Assembly: GCA_947589295.1 (NCBI GenBank)
Contig: CANQBZ010000002.1
Location: forward strand, 1-64,000
Direction: 5' to 3'
Origin: an uncultured Akkermansia sp.
Lineage (GTDB): Bacteria; Verrucomicrobiota; Verrucomicrobiia; Verrucomicrobiales; Akkermansiaceae
DNA: 64,000 nucleotides
The notes beneath the pieces are model-generated. The model saw only the letters and a list, made by a program, of their open reading frames with translations. It searched no databases and was not told where the DNA came from. This document shows, one piece after another, positions 1-8,471 of the stretch (its first letter is position 1; each line of letters begins with the position of its first letter). The position numbers were made by a program, and so were the translations under genes.

Positions 1-440
1 CCACTTCTGATACACGCCGAAAGGTACGGAATCCAAATGGGAGGGAGTTCATGCCGGGCAACCCTGCGGCGGTGGCTGCGTGCGCCGGCGTGGGGACGTC
101 GGCCATGGGGCTTCTCTGCGAGGGGGCGTCGGGTGAGCCATTTTTGGGGAGGAGAAGTCAGGGAGGTAGGAGAAGGACAAGCGCATGAGGACGTGCGTTT
201 GCGATTTGCGAATTTCTATTGATTGACGACATGTGTGTTGCGCGGATTTGTTTTGGATGGCGGACGTACTATATGCACCAGAAACAGGAGCCCCTACCTC
301 CGGCGTAACCCATCATACCAGGACGCGCTGGGACATGTCAGCGCAGAATTGAGCAAAAATGCAACGAAGATTGCTCATTCAAATGAACGGAGTATCGAAC
401 GCAGAGGAGATTACGGTGCGTTATCTTTGCCTTGCTCGCC
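1..440. other. Leading region without a recognisable gene
   Basis: No supported gene is seen here. The two short plus-strand ORFs at the left edge (61 and 73 codons) are rich in Arg, Gly and Trp and resemble no family I know, so they look like chance ORFs. Around 190-236 an AT-richer stretch (gatttgcgaatttctattga, then gacatgtgtgttgcgcgg) resembles intergenic sequence near 17580 and 25728, suggesting a diffuse intergenic repeat family. The gene upstream lies outside the window. Confidence 0.5.
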
Positions 441-468
441 TTGACATCTGCTTCTCATCAGGTAAAAT
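441..468 (+). promoter_or_regulatory. Sigma70-type promoter of nadC-dprA
   Basis: TTGACA (441-446), a 16-nt spacer and TAAAAT (463-468). The predicted transcription start falls at about 475-476, exactly at the ATG chosen for nadC, so the mRNA would be leaderless. Confidence 0.7.
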
Positions 469-475
469 GATGTGC

Positions 476-1345
476 ATGGACTCCCCTCATGTTTCCGATA
501 ACCGCGATGAGCTCATCCGACTCGCCCTGCGAGAGGACTTTGGCAGTGGAGACGTAACCTCGATCTATTTTGTGCCCGAGCATCTGCAGGCTCAAGCACT
601 TATGCGTCCTCGGGCGCGCGGCGTACTCTCGGGCGTAGATATCGCAGCACAGGTTTTCCGCACGGTGGACCCTTCTCTCAAAATTGACACGCAGTTGCAC
701 AACGGTGATGAAGTGTCGCCGGAAGCGATCATCATGATTATTCGTGGCTCGGCGCGTTCCATTCTGGGTGCAGAACGCACAGCGCTCAACTTCATCCAGC
801 GTCTCTCCGGCATAGCAACGATGACCCACCGGTATGTGCAGGCTATTGCCCACACTCAATGCAAACTGCTTGACACCCGCAAAACGACGCCCGGTTACCG
901 CCTGCTCGAAAAAGCCGCCGTAGTTCACGGCGGCGGCTCCAACCACAGAATGGGCTTATACGACCGCGCTATGGTGAAGGACAATCACCTGATGACGAAC
1001 GGCAACACGAGCCACTTGCAAGACTGCATCCGCAAGCTCAAGACCGAGCGTCCCGGCGTGGAAGTAGAGCTTGAGGCAGATAGTCTCGATCAAGTGCAGG
1101 CTTTTCTCCAACTTGATGGTGTCGACTATATCTTGCTCGACAATATGAGCCCGCAGCAAATGCGCCTGGCAGTGGAAATGCGGGCTCCGCGCACCAAACC
1201 CTATTTTGAAGCCAGTGGGGGGCTTACTATGCAAACCGCACCTGCTGCAGCAGAAAGTGGAGTAGACTTCATGAGCTTTGGCTGTCTAACCCACTCTGTG
1301 CCGGCTCTCGATATTGGATTGGACTTTATAACCCTGCCCCGCTAA
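476..1345 (+). CDS. nadC: Nicotinate-nucleotide pyrophosphorylase (carboxylating)
   Basis: Quinolinate phosphoribosyltransferase, converting quinolinate and PRPP to nicotinate mononucleotide, CO2 and PPi in de novo NAD synthesis; cytoplasmic. The protein has the N-terminal ALREDFGSGDVTS region, the core LDTRKTTPG motif, the HGGGSNHRMGL segment and the MVKDNHL motif, and ends with the barrel glycine-rich ASGGLT and FMSFGCLTH strands, all typical of NadC. I start it at ATG 476 (289 aa, normal for the family) rather than ATG 359 of the ORF track: the extra 39 residues match nothing, and a strong promoter ends 7 nt before 476. ATG 467 and 470 lie inside the -10 box. The stop codon touches the dprA ATG, so the two are one operon. 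No nadA or nadB is visible here. Confidence 0.95.
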   Translation: MDSPHVSDNRDELIRLALREDFGSGDVTSIYFVPEHLQAQALMRPRARGVLSGVDIAAQVFRTVDPSLKIDTQLHNGDEVSPEAIIMIIRGSARSILGAERTALNFIQRLSGIATMTHRYVQAIAHTQCKLLDTRKTTPGYRLLEKAAVVHGGGSNHRMGLYDRAMVKDNHLMTNGNTSHLQDCIRKLKTERPGVEVELEADSLDQVQAFLQLDGVDYILLDNMSPQQMRLAVEMRAPRTKPYFEASGGLTMQTAPAAAESGVDFMSFGCLTHSVPALDIGLDFITLPR

Positions 1346-2455
1346 ATGGAGCTCAATGCTCGAGAGGCCCTGATCACGCTTAACCTCATTCCCGGGTTGG
1401 GTTCAGTGCGCATTCGTTCCCTGCTGGAATACTTCGGCTCCGCAGATATCGTGCTGGCTGCCCCTCAGAACCTGCTTGCGCAAGTGCCGCGTATTGGGCC
1501 CGCACTCGCGGCAGCCATCGCAGATTGGCGGCATTGCACTCATGTGCATGCGGAACTGGATTGTGCTGCCCATGCCGGCGTGCGTGTCACCACCTTACTG
1601 GATGATGATTATCCGCGCGTCCTGCGCAACATGAGTGATCCACCCGTGGTGTTATATTCTCTCGGCGCATGGCTGCAAGAAGATGACCAAAGAGCCGTGG
1701 CTGCTGTCGGTACTCGCATTGCCTCTCCCTACGGCATCAGTTGCGCGCGCAGCATCGCGCGCGATCTGGCGGACGCCGGCTGCTGCATCATTTCCGGCCT
1801 GGCGCGCGGCATCGACACGGCCGCGCATCTGGGTGCGCTCGATGCAGGAGGACGCACAATCGCGATTCTCGGTGGTGGCCTCTCCAGCATCTTCCCACCA
1901 GAAAACGCAGCTCTGGCACACCGAATAGCGGATGGGCATGGGGCGATTGTGAGTGAGTTCCCCATGAACATGTCTCCCTCGCGCAACTCCTTTCCGCAAC
2001 GCAACCGAATCGTTGCCGCATGGGGGTGTGCCACCATAGTGATCGAAGCTGCCGGCCGCAGTGGAGCTCTGCACACCGCCGGGCTTGCCGCCGACATGGG
2101 GAAGAATGTTTTCGCTGTGCCGGGCGCCGTCACAACCAGCTCATCGCTAGGTTGCCACCGCTTGATCCGTGATGGCGCCATCCTCTGTACCTGCGCAGCA
2201 GACATCATTGGCGATATGGGCTGGGAACCCGGCCACCAGCAACAATTGCCCCTCTTTTCTGCACCTCCTGCTCCCAGCCACCCCATCCTTTCTGCGATTG
2301 CGGCTGGACACACAACGCTAGACGCCCTCTGTAGCGCACTGGGAATTTCCGCTGCCGAGCTCACTCCTCAGCTCATGCGTTTGCAAATCGAGCGCCAGAT
2401 TTCCCCGGCGCCCGGTGGTGCATTTCAACTCTGGCCTTCTACCAAGGATACCTAG
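1346..2455 (+). CDS. dprA: DNA processing protein DprA (Smf family)
   Basis: DprA loads RecA onto incoming single-stranded DNA during natural transformation. The 369-aa protein has an N-terminal helix-hairpin-helix/SAM-like region (LIPGLGSVRIRSLLEYFG), the Rossmann-like DNA-binding core with VGTRIASPYG, the GLARGIDTAAHLGAL motif and FPQRNRIVAAW, and a C-terminal winged-helix part (TTLDALCSALGISAAELTPQL) after a linker. This is the full three-part architecture. It begins directly after the nadC stop with no ribosome-binding site, so it is translated by coupling or leader-independent initiation. It ends with a 4-bp overlap of the convergent recombinase gene. Natural competence is suggested by family membership but not shown; no com genes are visible in the window. 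Confidence 0.93.
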   Translation: MELNAREALITLNLIPGLGSVRIRSLLEYFGSADIVLAAPQNLLAQVPRIGPALAAAIADWRHCTHVHAELDCAAHAGVRVTTLLDDDYPRVLRNMSDPPVVLYSLGAWLQEDDQRAVAAVGTRIASPYGISCARSIARDLADAGCCIISGLARGIDTAAHLGALDAGGRTIAILGGGLSSIFPPENAALAHRIADGHGAIVSEFPMNMSPSRNSFPQRNRIVAAWGCATIVIEAAGRSGALHTAGLAADMGKNVFAVPGAVTTSSSLGCHRLIRDGAILCTCAADIIGDMGWEPGHQQQLPLFSAPPAPSHPILSAIAAGHTTLDALCSALGISAAELTPQLMRLQIERQISPAPGGAFQLWPSTKDT

Positions 2456-3453
2456 GCAAAAAAGCGCCGTGCAGTCGAGCTTGAAACATGCCGCACATTC
2501 AAGTAGCGTGTGCGCAACAGATTGCAATCCCTGTGTCCCATCTCCTCTTGCAGTTGAATGAGATTATGAAAGCGCTTCAGGTGCAGAGAGGCGAACGTGT
2601 GCCTCATCACGTCCCTTTGCCAACATTTGATACCAGCGCGTTGGCGCAGGCGTTTCCACAATCGGGTCCAATTACGCGGCGCTATGTATTCATTCGGCGG
2701 TCTTCGATATTCTAAAAGCTCCTTTGCGCCCCCTCGCAGTGGCACAGCTCTCGGTCCGCCCGTCTTGCTCGCTCTTCCCTCTATATAGACGACCTTTTCA
2801 CGCCTGTCTATATCCCTCCACCTCAGCCTCCGCACCTCCCCAGGTCTGACTCCACAGTAGAGCAGCAGCCACGTTGCCGGCAGCATGGATATAAGATCCG
2901 TCTCCCGGCATGTACGGGTAATGGCACGTATCTGTGCTCCGCTCAGAGGTACAATGCGTTCCTCGTATACTGGTGGACTCTCCACTGCTTTTACCGGATT
3001 GCTCTGGCACCACCCACGTCTTATCCCATACGAAAATACACTGTGCAGCACTGCCTTAGCTTTGCGGAATACATGCGGACTATAGCCGAAGTATCCGTGC
3101 AATAGCTTGTAACAATGGTCACTCGTCATACTACGCAGGGACACATCGCAATACTGCTGTGAACGCAATATGCGGTTTGTGTACGACCTGAGGTCTGCCA
3201 TGGTGCTTGGTCTGCGGTGACGACGAGCCCGTAAGCTCTCTTTGACGGCATACTCAAAGGATACACTTCGCTCTTGCTCAGCTGCTGTGTTGATCCCCAT
3301 GCGAATAATGCGCCGGAAGGCGTTGATAATTCCTTCCTTGTCAAATTGCGCCACCGACGCTTCCTCTGTGAACTCCACAAACAAACGCATGATGTCCATA
3401 GAACTCACGGGAAGCGTACCTACTAATTCATGATGTATACTTTTTTCCAACAT
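2452..3453 (-). CDS. Tyrosine recombinase/integrase, isolated
   Basis: Phage-type tyrosine recombinase of about 333 aa. It has an N-terminal SAM-like core-binding part and a C-terminal catalytic domain with the first catalytic Arg in CGVRPGEVRRLRW, a candidate Lys in RASKTGGPR, the second Arg in VMRHTFAS, a later His in EMGHRD and the nucleophile candidate Tyr in TRYLNV. The residue three before the second Arg is Asp rather than the usual His; whether that is tolerated in this subfamily I cannot test. The ORF track begins at TTG 3471; ATG 3453 is used here. It is convergent with dprA and divergent from pheS. No partner excisionase, att-like repeat or cargo genes were seen, and N-terminal features do not point to XerC/XerD, so it may be a remnant or a locus-specific inversion or resolution enzyme. 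Confidence 0.85.
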   Translation of the reverse strand: MLEKSIHHELVGTLPVSSMDIMRLFVEFTEEASVAQFDKEGIINAFRRIIRMGINTAAEQERSVSFEYAVKESLRARRHRRPSTMADLRSYTNRILRSQQYCDVSLRSMTSDHCYKLLHGYFGYSPHVFRKAKAVLHSVFSYGIRRGWCQSNPVKAVESPPVYEERIVPLSGAQIRAITRTCRETDLISMLPATWLLLYCGVRPGEVRRLRWRDIDRREKVVYIEGRASKTGGPRAVPLRGGAKELLEYRRPPNEYIAPRNWTRLWKRLRQRAGIKCWQRDVMRHTFASLHLKRFHNLIQLQEEMGHRDCNLLRTRYLNVRHVSSSTARRFFA

Positions 3454-3552
3454 CTCTCGAACATGCCACAAGCGCTTTCCTTTGGCAAGTGCGGGAAATG
3501 CTATATTGTGGCAGAACTACTCGTTTTGGCATGCAAGACAGGCTGTATTTAC

Positions 3553-3579
3553 TTGACAAATCGCGATGTGTGGTATAGC
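3553..3579 (+). promoter_or_regulatory. Promoter of pheS-pheT
   Basis: TTGACA (3553-3558), a 15-nt spacer and an extended -10 TGGTATAGC (TATAGC at 3574-3579). The ATG at 3595 leaves a leader of only about 8-9 nt. No T-box or leader-peptide attenuator is possible in that space. Confidence 0.6.
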
Positions 3580-3594
3580 TTCTCCGCGAGCGAT

Positions 3595-4605
3595 ATGAAA
3601 GAGCAAATAGTACGAGTCAAGGTTGCCGCATTAGCACAAATTGCTGCTGCCAGCTGCATCAAAGAGCTGGAGTGTGCCCGCATCGCCATTCTGGGGAAAA
3701 AAGGCTCTCTCACCCAAGTGCAGCAGGGTATGAAGAATGTTCCGGCCGAACAGAAACCTGCCATTGGCGCTCTTCTCAACGCTGCCCGAAGCAGTATCTG
3801 CGCTGCGATGGAGGCCCGCCTGCTGGAGCTACAAGAGCAGGCAGACGCCTCCGCTGTTGCCGATGTTGACATCACCCTCCCCGGGGGGGCCTTGCCAACA
3901 GGGGGAGTTCACCCCATTTCGCTCGTGCGCGAGGAGGCCGTGCGCATATTGCGCCGCATGGGCTTCGCGCTGGCCGATGGCCCGGAAATTGAAGATGAGT
4001 GGCATTGCTTCGATGCTCTCAATACGCCCGCAGATCATCCTGCCCGCAATGAAAAAGACACTTTCTATTTTGACAGCGGCAAACTCCTCCGCACACAAAC
4101 CAGTACTGTGCAGGCTCGTGTCATGGAAAAACAAGCTCCGCCCGTGCGCATTATCTGCCCTGGGTCCGCTTTCCGTCGCGATGCCATTGATGCCACACAC
4201 CTCTCAGCTTTCAACCAGATTGAAGGTTTGTATGTAGACCGAGAAGTGGGTGTGGGGGATCTGAAAGGGACGCTCGAATATTTCCTGAAGGCCCTTTTTG
4301 GGAATGATACGGCCGTGCGTTTTCGCCCACATTTTTTCCCGTTTACAGAACCAAGTTTTGAGATTGATGTGCTGCTGCAAGCTACCGGACAACGGCCGCG
4401 CTGGATTGAAATTGCCGGTTGCGGCATGGTGAACCCCGCCGTGTTCGAAAATATCGACCGCCAAACAGGCCACTCCCGCTACGCAAACTGCACCGGCTTT
4501 GCGTTCGGTATCGGGCTGGAGCGCCTTGCTATGATACGCTGGGGCATCCGTGATATCCGACTGCTCATCGAAAACGATGTCCGCTTCCTTGCTCAATTCC
4601 AATAA
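3595..4605 (+). CDS. pheS: Phenylalanine--tRNA ligase alpha subunit
   Basis: Alpha (catalytic) subunit of the alpha2-beta2 PheRS that charges tRNA-Phe. 336 aa from ATG 3595: an N-terminal coiled-coil tRNA-binding arm with GKKGSLTQ, then the class II catalytic domain with motif 2 (CPGSAFRRDAIDATHLSAFNQIEG) and motif 3 (GFAFGIGLERLAMIRWGI), plus FRPHFFPFTEPSFEID. The ORF track extends 55 codons further upstream (to 3430), across the recombinase start and through the promoter; that extension is not family sequence. pheT follows after 17 bp. Confidence 0.97.
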   Translation: MKEQIVRVKVAALAQIAAASCIKELECARIAILGKKGSLTQVQQGMKNVPAEQKPAIGALLNAARSSICAAMEARLLELQEQADASAVADVDITLPGGALPTGGVHPISLVREEAVRILRRMGFALADGPEIEDEWHCFDALNTPADHPARNEKDTFYFDSGKLLRTQTSTVQARVMEKQAPPVRIICPGSAFRRDAIDATHLSAFNQIEGLYVDREVGVGDLKGTLEYFLKALFGNDTAVRFRPHFFPFTEPSFEIDVLLQATGQRPRWIEIAGCGMVNPAVFENIDRQTGHSRYANCTGFAFGIGLERLAMIRWGIRDIRLLIENDVRFLAQFQ

Positions 4606-4622
4606 CCCCCCACCGCATTTTT

Positions 4623-7106
4623 ATGAATATCTCTAAAAATTGGCTCGCAACTTACATTGACCTAGCCGGGCTGGACACCTCGGAAATGGCGGATATGCTC
4701 ACCTTTGCCGGAGTCGAGGTGGAGGCAATGCATGAGCGTGGCGTGCATTCCGACCAAGTGGTGGTGGCTCAAGTGGTGCAAAAAACTCCTGTGGAAGGTA
4801 GCGACCACCTTAACGTATGTATGGTGGATGCCGGCGAGCGTTCCCTGCGCCAGATTGTATGTGGGGCCCAAAATTATAAAGTCGGCGATAAAGTGCCCTG
4901 CGCCCTGCCCGGCGCTGTGCTGCCCGGCGGCTGGCAGATCAAGGAGGGAAAGATGATGGGCCATGCCAGCTGCGGCATGCTGTGCTCGGCCTCCGAGCTG
5001 GGACTGCCCGACAAAGAACATGGTCTCTGGATTCTGTCTGAGCAGTATGAGGTAGGTACCCCCGTGCGCCAATTCACGCCCACTGACACACTCTTCGAGT
5101 TGGAGATTACCCCCAACCGCCCGGATTTGCTCAGCCATTGGGGCATGGCTCGCGAGCTGGCGGGCATCACCGGTCGCTCCCTGAAAGCCGACCCGGGGGA
5201 TACCCCCCTGCAAACAGAGCCTGCGGCAGAAAACATCCGTCTCTCCGCACCCGACATCTGTCCCCTTTACACTGCGACTCGCATTCGAGGCGTCAAAATT
5301 GCCCCCTCTCCGGAATGGCTGGCAGAGCGACTCATCGCCATTGGTCTGCGTCCGATCAACAACGTGGTGGACATCACCAACTACTGCCTCTTTGAGCTAG
5401 GCCACCCACTACATGCTTTTGATGCTGCCCATGTGCAAGGCCCTTTCAATATCCGCCGCGCCCACCATGGAGAACGCTTTACAAGCCTCATGGATGAGCA
5501 ATACGAACTGCAAGAGTGCGACCTTGTCATTTCTGACACCTCCGACAACGCCCTTGCCCTCGCCGGAATCATGGGTGGCAAAAACTCCGGTGTCACCGAA
5601 CAAACGACGGAGGTCATCTTGGAATCCGCCTGGTTTCTGCCTGCTAGTGTGCGCCACACGAGTCGCCGTCTTGGGCTGGGGTCTGATTCCTCCTACCGTT
5701 TCGAGCGTGGGGCTTCCGCGTGGAATGTCTTGCGCGCGGCAAGCCGTGCCGTGCAGCTCATCTTGCAATGCGCCGGCGGAGAAGCCGAGCCCACAGCCGT
5801 GGCCGGCCACGCCCCCTGCATCGTGCCCGAACAACAAGCCCGGCAGAGCACCGTGCTGGAGCAAGGTTCTGCGGCAAAGGTGTTCTGCGCTCTTCCTCAA
5901 GTGCAACTGGACTGGCGTGATCTGGACGTGATGACCCACGCTTCGATCCCGCACATGGAAGCCGCGCGCATTTTGAGAAATCTCGGTCTCAAAGAAATTG
6001 CCCCCGGCTGCTGGGACACCCCGCCCTGGCGGCTCGATCTGAAACGCAGTTGCGATCTGCTGGAGGAGATTGTACGTGTGTACGGCATTGGCAATATCCC
6101 ATCCACCCGCACAGCTATCTATGTCCCCGAAACTCCCCAAGACCGTGCCCACGATTTTCGCTGTCAACTTACTCGCCATCTGGCCGGCGCCGGCTTCTGG
6201 GAAGTGCAGACCTTCAAACTTATCGCAGATCAAAGCACCGACCCCATGATTGCCTGTGTGCAATACGCGCTTCCCATCAAGCCGCTGCAAGATGGCGATC
6301 TCATCCGCGTAGCGCTGCCCCTTTCAGAAGATCATGCCGTGCTTCGCCCATCTCTTTCTCCGGGCTTGCTGGCCGTTGCCGCACGAAATCTCAACCAAGG
6401 CATGGACGTATTGCGCTTTTTTGAATGCGGCCGCGTCTTCCGCAACACTGGCGGCGGTAAAGGAAAAGATATTGAAAGCGAGGTGCTGGGAATTCTCATG
6501 GCCGGCAAACTTTCCCCTGCCGGCTGGGATTCTCTCACTCCGCCTTGTGTGCAACCGCAGCATCTGACAGCCGTGCTGGCCAATCTGCTGCCAAAGCAAC
6601 GTGTCTCCATTACACCTGCCAAGCTCTCGCGCCCTGCTGCCGCTCTTTGCGCGGACATTCAGGTGAATGGGCAGACCTGCGGTTTCCTGGCTCGCGTTGC
6701 CCTGTCCGCCTGTCGCACGCTCGGCTTACCGCAAGATTGCTATTATGCTGAGCTGGATTTACGCAAGCTACAACAACTTGCTACCACTCCCTTCAAGGTG
6801 CGCGAACTCGCCCTCTACCCTGCCTCCGGACGGGACGCAACACTGGAACTTCCTATCGAAGTACAGCATGCCGATGTGATCAAAGCGGTAGAAAGCGCCA
6901 AGCAAAAGCTCCTCGAAAGTTGCAGGCTCAAAGAGATTTTCCGCGACCCCTCGGGCGAAAAACTTTCCACCGACCGCAAGGCAATGACCTACAGCTTCCT
7001 CTACCGTAACCCCTCTGCCACCCTCACGGCGGCAGAAGTTGACGCAGCGCACGGGGAGATGCTCCAAGCGCTCGCCTCCAAACTGCCGGGAGTGAAGTTC
7101 CGCTGA
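4623..7106 (+). CDS. pheT: Phenylalanine--tRNA ligase beta subunit
   Basis: Beta subunit of bacterial PheRS. 827 aa with the normal bacterial domain order: N-terminal B1 region, an OB-fold tRNA-binding domain (VVVAQVVQKTPVEGSDHLNVC, then QIVCGAQN), the B3/B4 editing region (HPLHAFDAAHVQG, MGGKNSGVTEQTTEVILESAWF), a B5 domain (MEAARILRNLGLKE), the catalytic-like core and a C-terminal anticodon-binding FDX-ACB domain (YPASGRDATLELP). Cotranscribed with pheS. No Shine-Dalgarno sequence precedes the ATG. Family length and domain content are unremarkable. Confidence 0.97.
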   Translation: MNISKNWLATYIDLAGLDTSEMADMLTFAGVEVEAMHERGVHSDQVVVAQVVQKTPVEGSDHLNVCMVDAGERSLRQIVCGAQNYKVGDKVPCALPGAVLPGGWQIKEGKMMGHASCGMLCSASELGLPDKEHGLWILSEQYEVGTPVRQFTPTDTLFELEITPNRPDLLSHWGMARELAGITGRSLKADPGDTPLQTEPAAENIRLSAPDICPLYTATRIRGVKIAPSPEWLAERLIAIGLRPINNVVDITNYCLFELGHPLHAFDAAHVQGPFNIRRAHHGERFTSLMDEQYELQECDLVISDTSDNALALAGIMGGKNSGVTEQTTEVILESAWFLPASVRHTSRRLGLGSDSSYRFERGASAWNVLRAASRAVQLILQCAGGEAEPTAVAGHAPCIVPEQQARQSTVLEQGSAAKVFCALPQVQLDWRDLDVMTHASIPHMEAARILRNLGLKEIAPGCWDTPPWRLDLKRSCDLLEEIVRVYGIGNIPSTRTAIYVPETPQDRAHDFRCQLTRHLAGAGFWEVQTFKLIADQSTDPMIACVQYALPIKPLQDGDLIRVALPLSEDHAVLRPSLSPGLLAVAARNLNQGMDVLRFFECGRVFRNTGGGKGKDIESEVLGILMAGKLSPAGWDSLTPPCVQPQHLTAVLANLLPKQRVSITPAKLSRPAAALCADIQVNGQTCGFLARVALSACRTLGLPQDCYYAELDLRKLQQLATTPFKVRELALYPASGRDATLELPIEVQHADVIKAVESAKQKLLESCRLKEIFRDPSGEKLSTDRKAMTYSFLYRNPSATLTAAEVDAAHGEMLQALASKLPGVKFR

Positions 7107-7172
7107 ACAACCGTTCATCCCGTCCTTCTGCGGCTCCCACTGTCAGAGCAAATACGGATGAAAAAATTAGGC

Positions 7173-7200
7173 TTGTCAAAAAGGGAAAGTATGGTAAGAT
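7173..7200 (+). promoter_or_regulatory. Promoter of tRNA-Gly
   Basis: TTGTCA (7173-7178), 16-nt spacer, TAAGAT (7195-7200). The tRNA 5' end lies 15 nt beyond the -10 box, leaving a short leader to be processed off. Confidence 0.65.
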
Positions 7201-7214
7201 GTCCAGCACAAAGC

Positions 7215-7285
7215 GCGGGTATAGCTTAATGGTAAAGCTCCAGCCTTCCAAGCTGATTATGCGGGTTCGATTCCCGCTACCCGCT
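7215..7285 (+). tRNA. tRNA-Gly (anticodon TCC)
   Basis: 71-nt cloverleaf: acceptor GCGGGTA pairs with TACCCGC plus discriminator T; D arm GCTT-AATGGTA-AAGC; anticodon loop CTTCCAA with anticodon TCC; T arm GCGGG-TTCGATT-CCCGC. The base pair closing the anticodon stem outermost is C.A instead of a Watson-Crick pair. No encoded CCA tail is present. Confidence 0.96.
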
Positions 7286-7305
7286 GAGCCATGCAGGAGC
7301 CAAGC

Positions 7306-7326
7306 AGCCTGAAAAGCGGGCTTTTT
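7306..7326 (+). terminator. Rho-independent terminator after tRNA-Gly
   Basis: Stem AGCCTG / GCGGGCT region (6 bp with one T.G pair, 5-nt loop AAAAG) followed directly by TTTTT. It would end the tRNA transcript, though some read-through into the glycosyltransferase gene is possible because no clear separate promoter was seen for that gene. Confidence 0.75.
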
Positions 7327-7361
7327 GCCAGCAAAGTGACCCGAGCAACCCCTGCAAAGCT

Positions 7362-8471
7362 ATGAGAGTAGAGCGAAAGGTGCTGTTGCTGAGCATAGGA
7401 TATGGACGCGGGCACGAGGCAGCAGCCAGAGCGCTTGCGCAGGAGATGCAGGCAAGAGATTGGCAAACGCTGGTAGTTGACCCTTGCGCAGAGGCGAGAC
7501 CTAGTATATTCCGCTGCACTCAGGTGATCTACCGAATGTGTGTACGCCGGTTACCGTGGGCTTGGGGAATTGCCTACGCTCAGATAGATGCAACCGATTG
7601 GTCTCGCATGCTGCACCTGCCGGGCATAGCCAGCACCATGCAGTGGCTGCGCAACGAGCTACGCCGCACGCGACCCGACCTCATCGTGTGCACCTATCCC
7701 CTGTATGCCTATATGCTGGATGCCCTGGCACAACGCGGCGAATTGCACATACCTTACGCGGTTGTTGTGACGGACGCCCTCCATGTCAACAGCGCTTGGG
7801 TTCGTACCCAAGCTCCGCTCATCTGCTTGCCTGACGCGGAGAGCTGTGCGCGTGTGCGTTCCCGCTTCGGAGTGCCCGCTTCGCGTTTATGCACCACAGG
7901 ATTTCCTGTGAGGAGTGAGTTTATGCCATGTGCTGACCGCACGGTGCCGGGACGTGATGGACAGGAACTACGGGTCGTATATGGGGCTCACGCCCAGCTC
8001 GGGCGAGTGTGCGCAGATGTGCGAGCTATCTTGGCGGCCTGGCCCGAAGTTCAGTTGACGCTGCTGGCCGAAGAGCGCGAAGCTCGCCTGCGTGCCATGT
8101 TGGGCAGTATAGGAAGCCAAGTACACTTCTTTGGAAACTCTGGGCAAAACATCGCAGAGCCACTGCGTCGAGCTCATTTTTACATTGGCAAGGCTGGAGC
8201 GGCCACCGTGTTTGAAGCCTACGCCACGCACACGCCTGTGGTAGTCAACTATGCGTTACCCGGGCAAGAGGAGGGTAACCAGCAACTGCTGCTCAACGAT
8301 GGAGCCGGGGCACGTGTTGACAGCACGGCAGAACTGATACAAACCATGACGCAGTTGCTGGCACGGGAAGCTGCCGGCTGGCAACGTATGGTGCATGCAA
8401 TGAATGTAAGTGACCGGGGACATGGGGCGGCTAGCACTGTTGATGCACTCCAAATTCGCTTTTTCCCATGA
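7362..8471 (+). CDS. MGDG-synthase-like glycosyltransferase (GT28 fold)
   Basis: 369-aa GT-B glycosyltransferase. The N-terminal part (VLLLSIGYGRGHEAAARALAQEM, then PDLIVCTYPLYAYMLDALA and VVTDALHVNSAW) matches the monogalactosyldiacylglycerol-synthase N-terminal family, and the C-terminal half (GKAGAATVFEAYATHTPVVVNYALPGQEEGNQQLL) matches the GT28 sugar-nucleotide-binding domain also seen in MurG. Such enzymes transfer a sugar from UDP-Glc or UDP-Gal to diacylglycerol or to another lipid acceptor at the cytoplasmic face of the membrane; the actual donor and acceptor cannot be told from sequence. There is no predicted membrane span, as in MurG and UgtP. Its stop overlaps the coaX start (ATGA), so the two are coupled, without an obvious pathway link. 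Confidence 0.85.
   Translation: MRVERKVLLLSIGYGRGHEAAARALAQEMQARDWQTLVVDPCAEARPSIFRCTQVIYRMCVRRLPWAWGIAYAQIDATDWSRMLHLPGIASTMQWLRNELRRTRPDLIVCTYPLYAYMLDALAQRGELHIPYAVVVTDALHVNSAWVRTQAPLICLPDAESCARVRSRFGVPASRLCTTGFPVRSEFMPCADRTVPGRDGQELRVVYGAHAQLGRVCADVRAILAAWPEVQLTLLAEEREARLRAMLGSIGSQVHFFGNSGQNIAEPLRRAHFYIGKAGAATVFEAYATHTPVVVNYALPGQEEGNQQLLLNDGAGARVDSTAELIQTMTQLLAREAAGWQRMVHAMNVSDRGHGAASTVDALQIRFFP

Noticed and set aside
37-444. Two short plus-strand ORFs at the left edge
   Set aside because: Low-complexity Arg/Gly/Trp-rich translations, no promoter layout like the other genes, no family resemblance.
359-475. Longer nadC start at ATG 359
   Set aside because: The added residues match no NadC, and the promoter lies inside this stretch.
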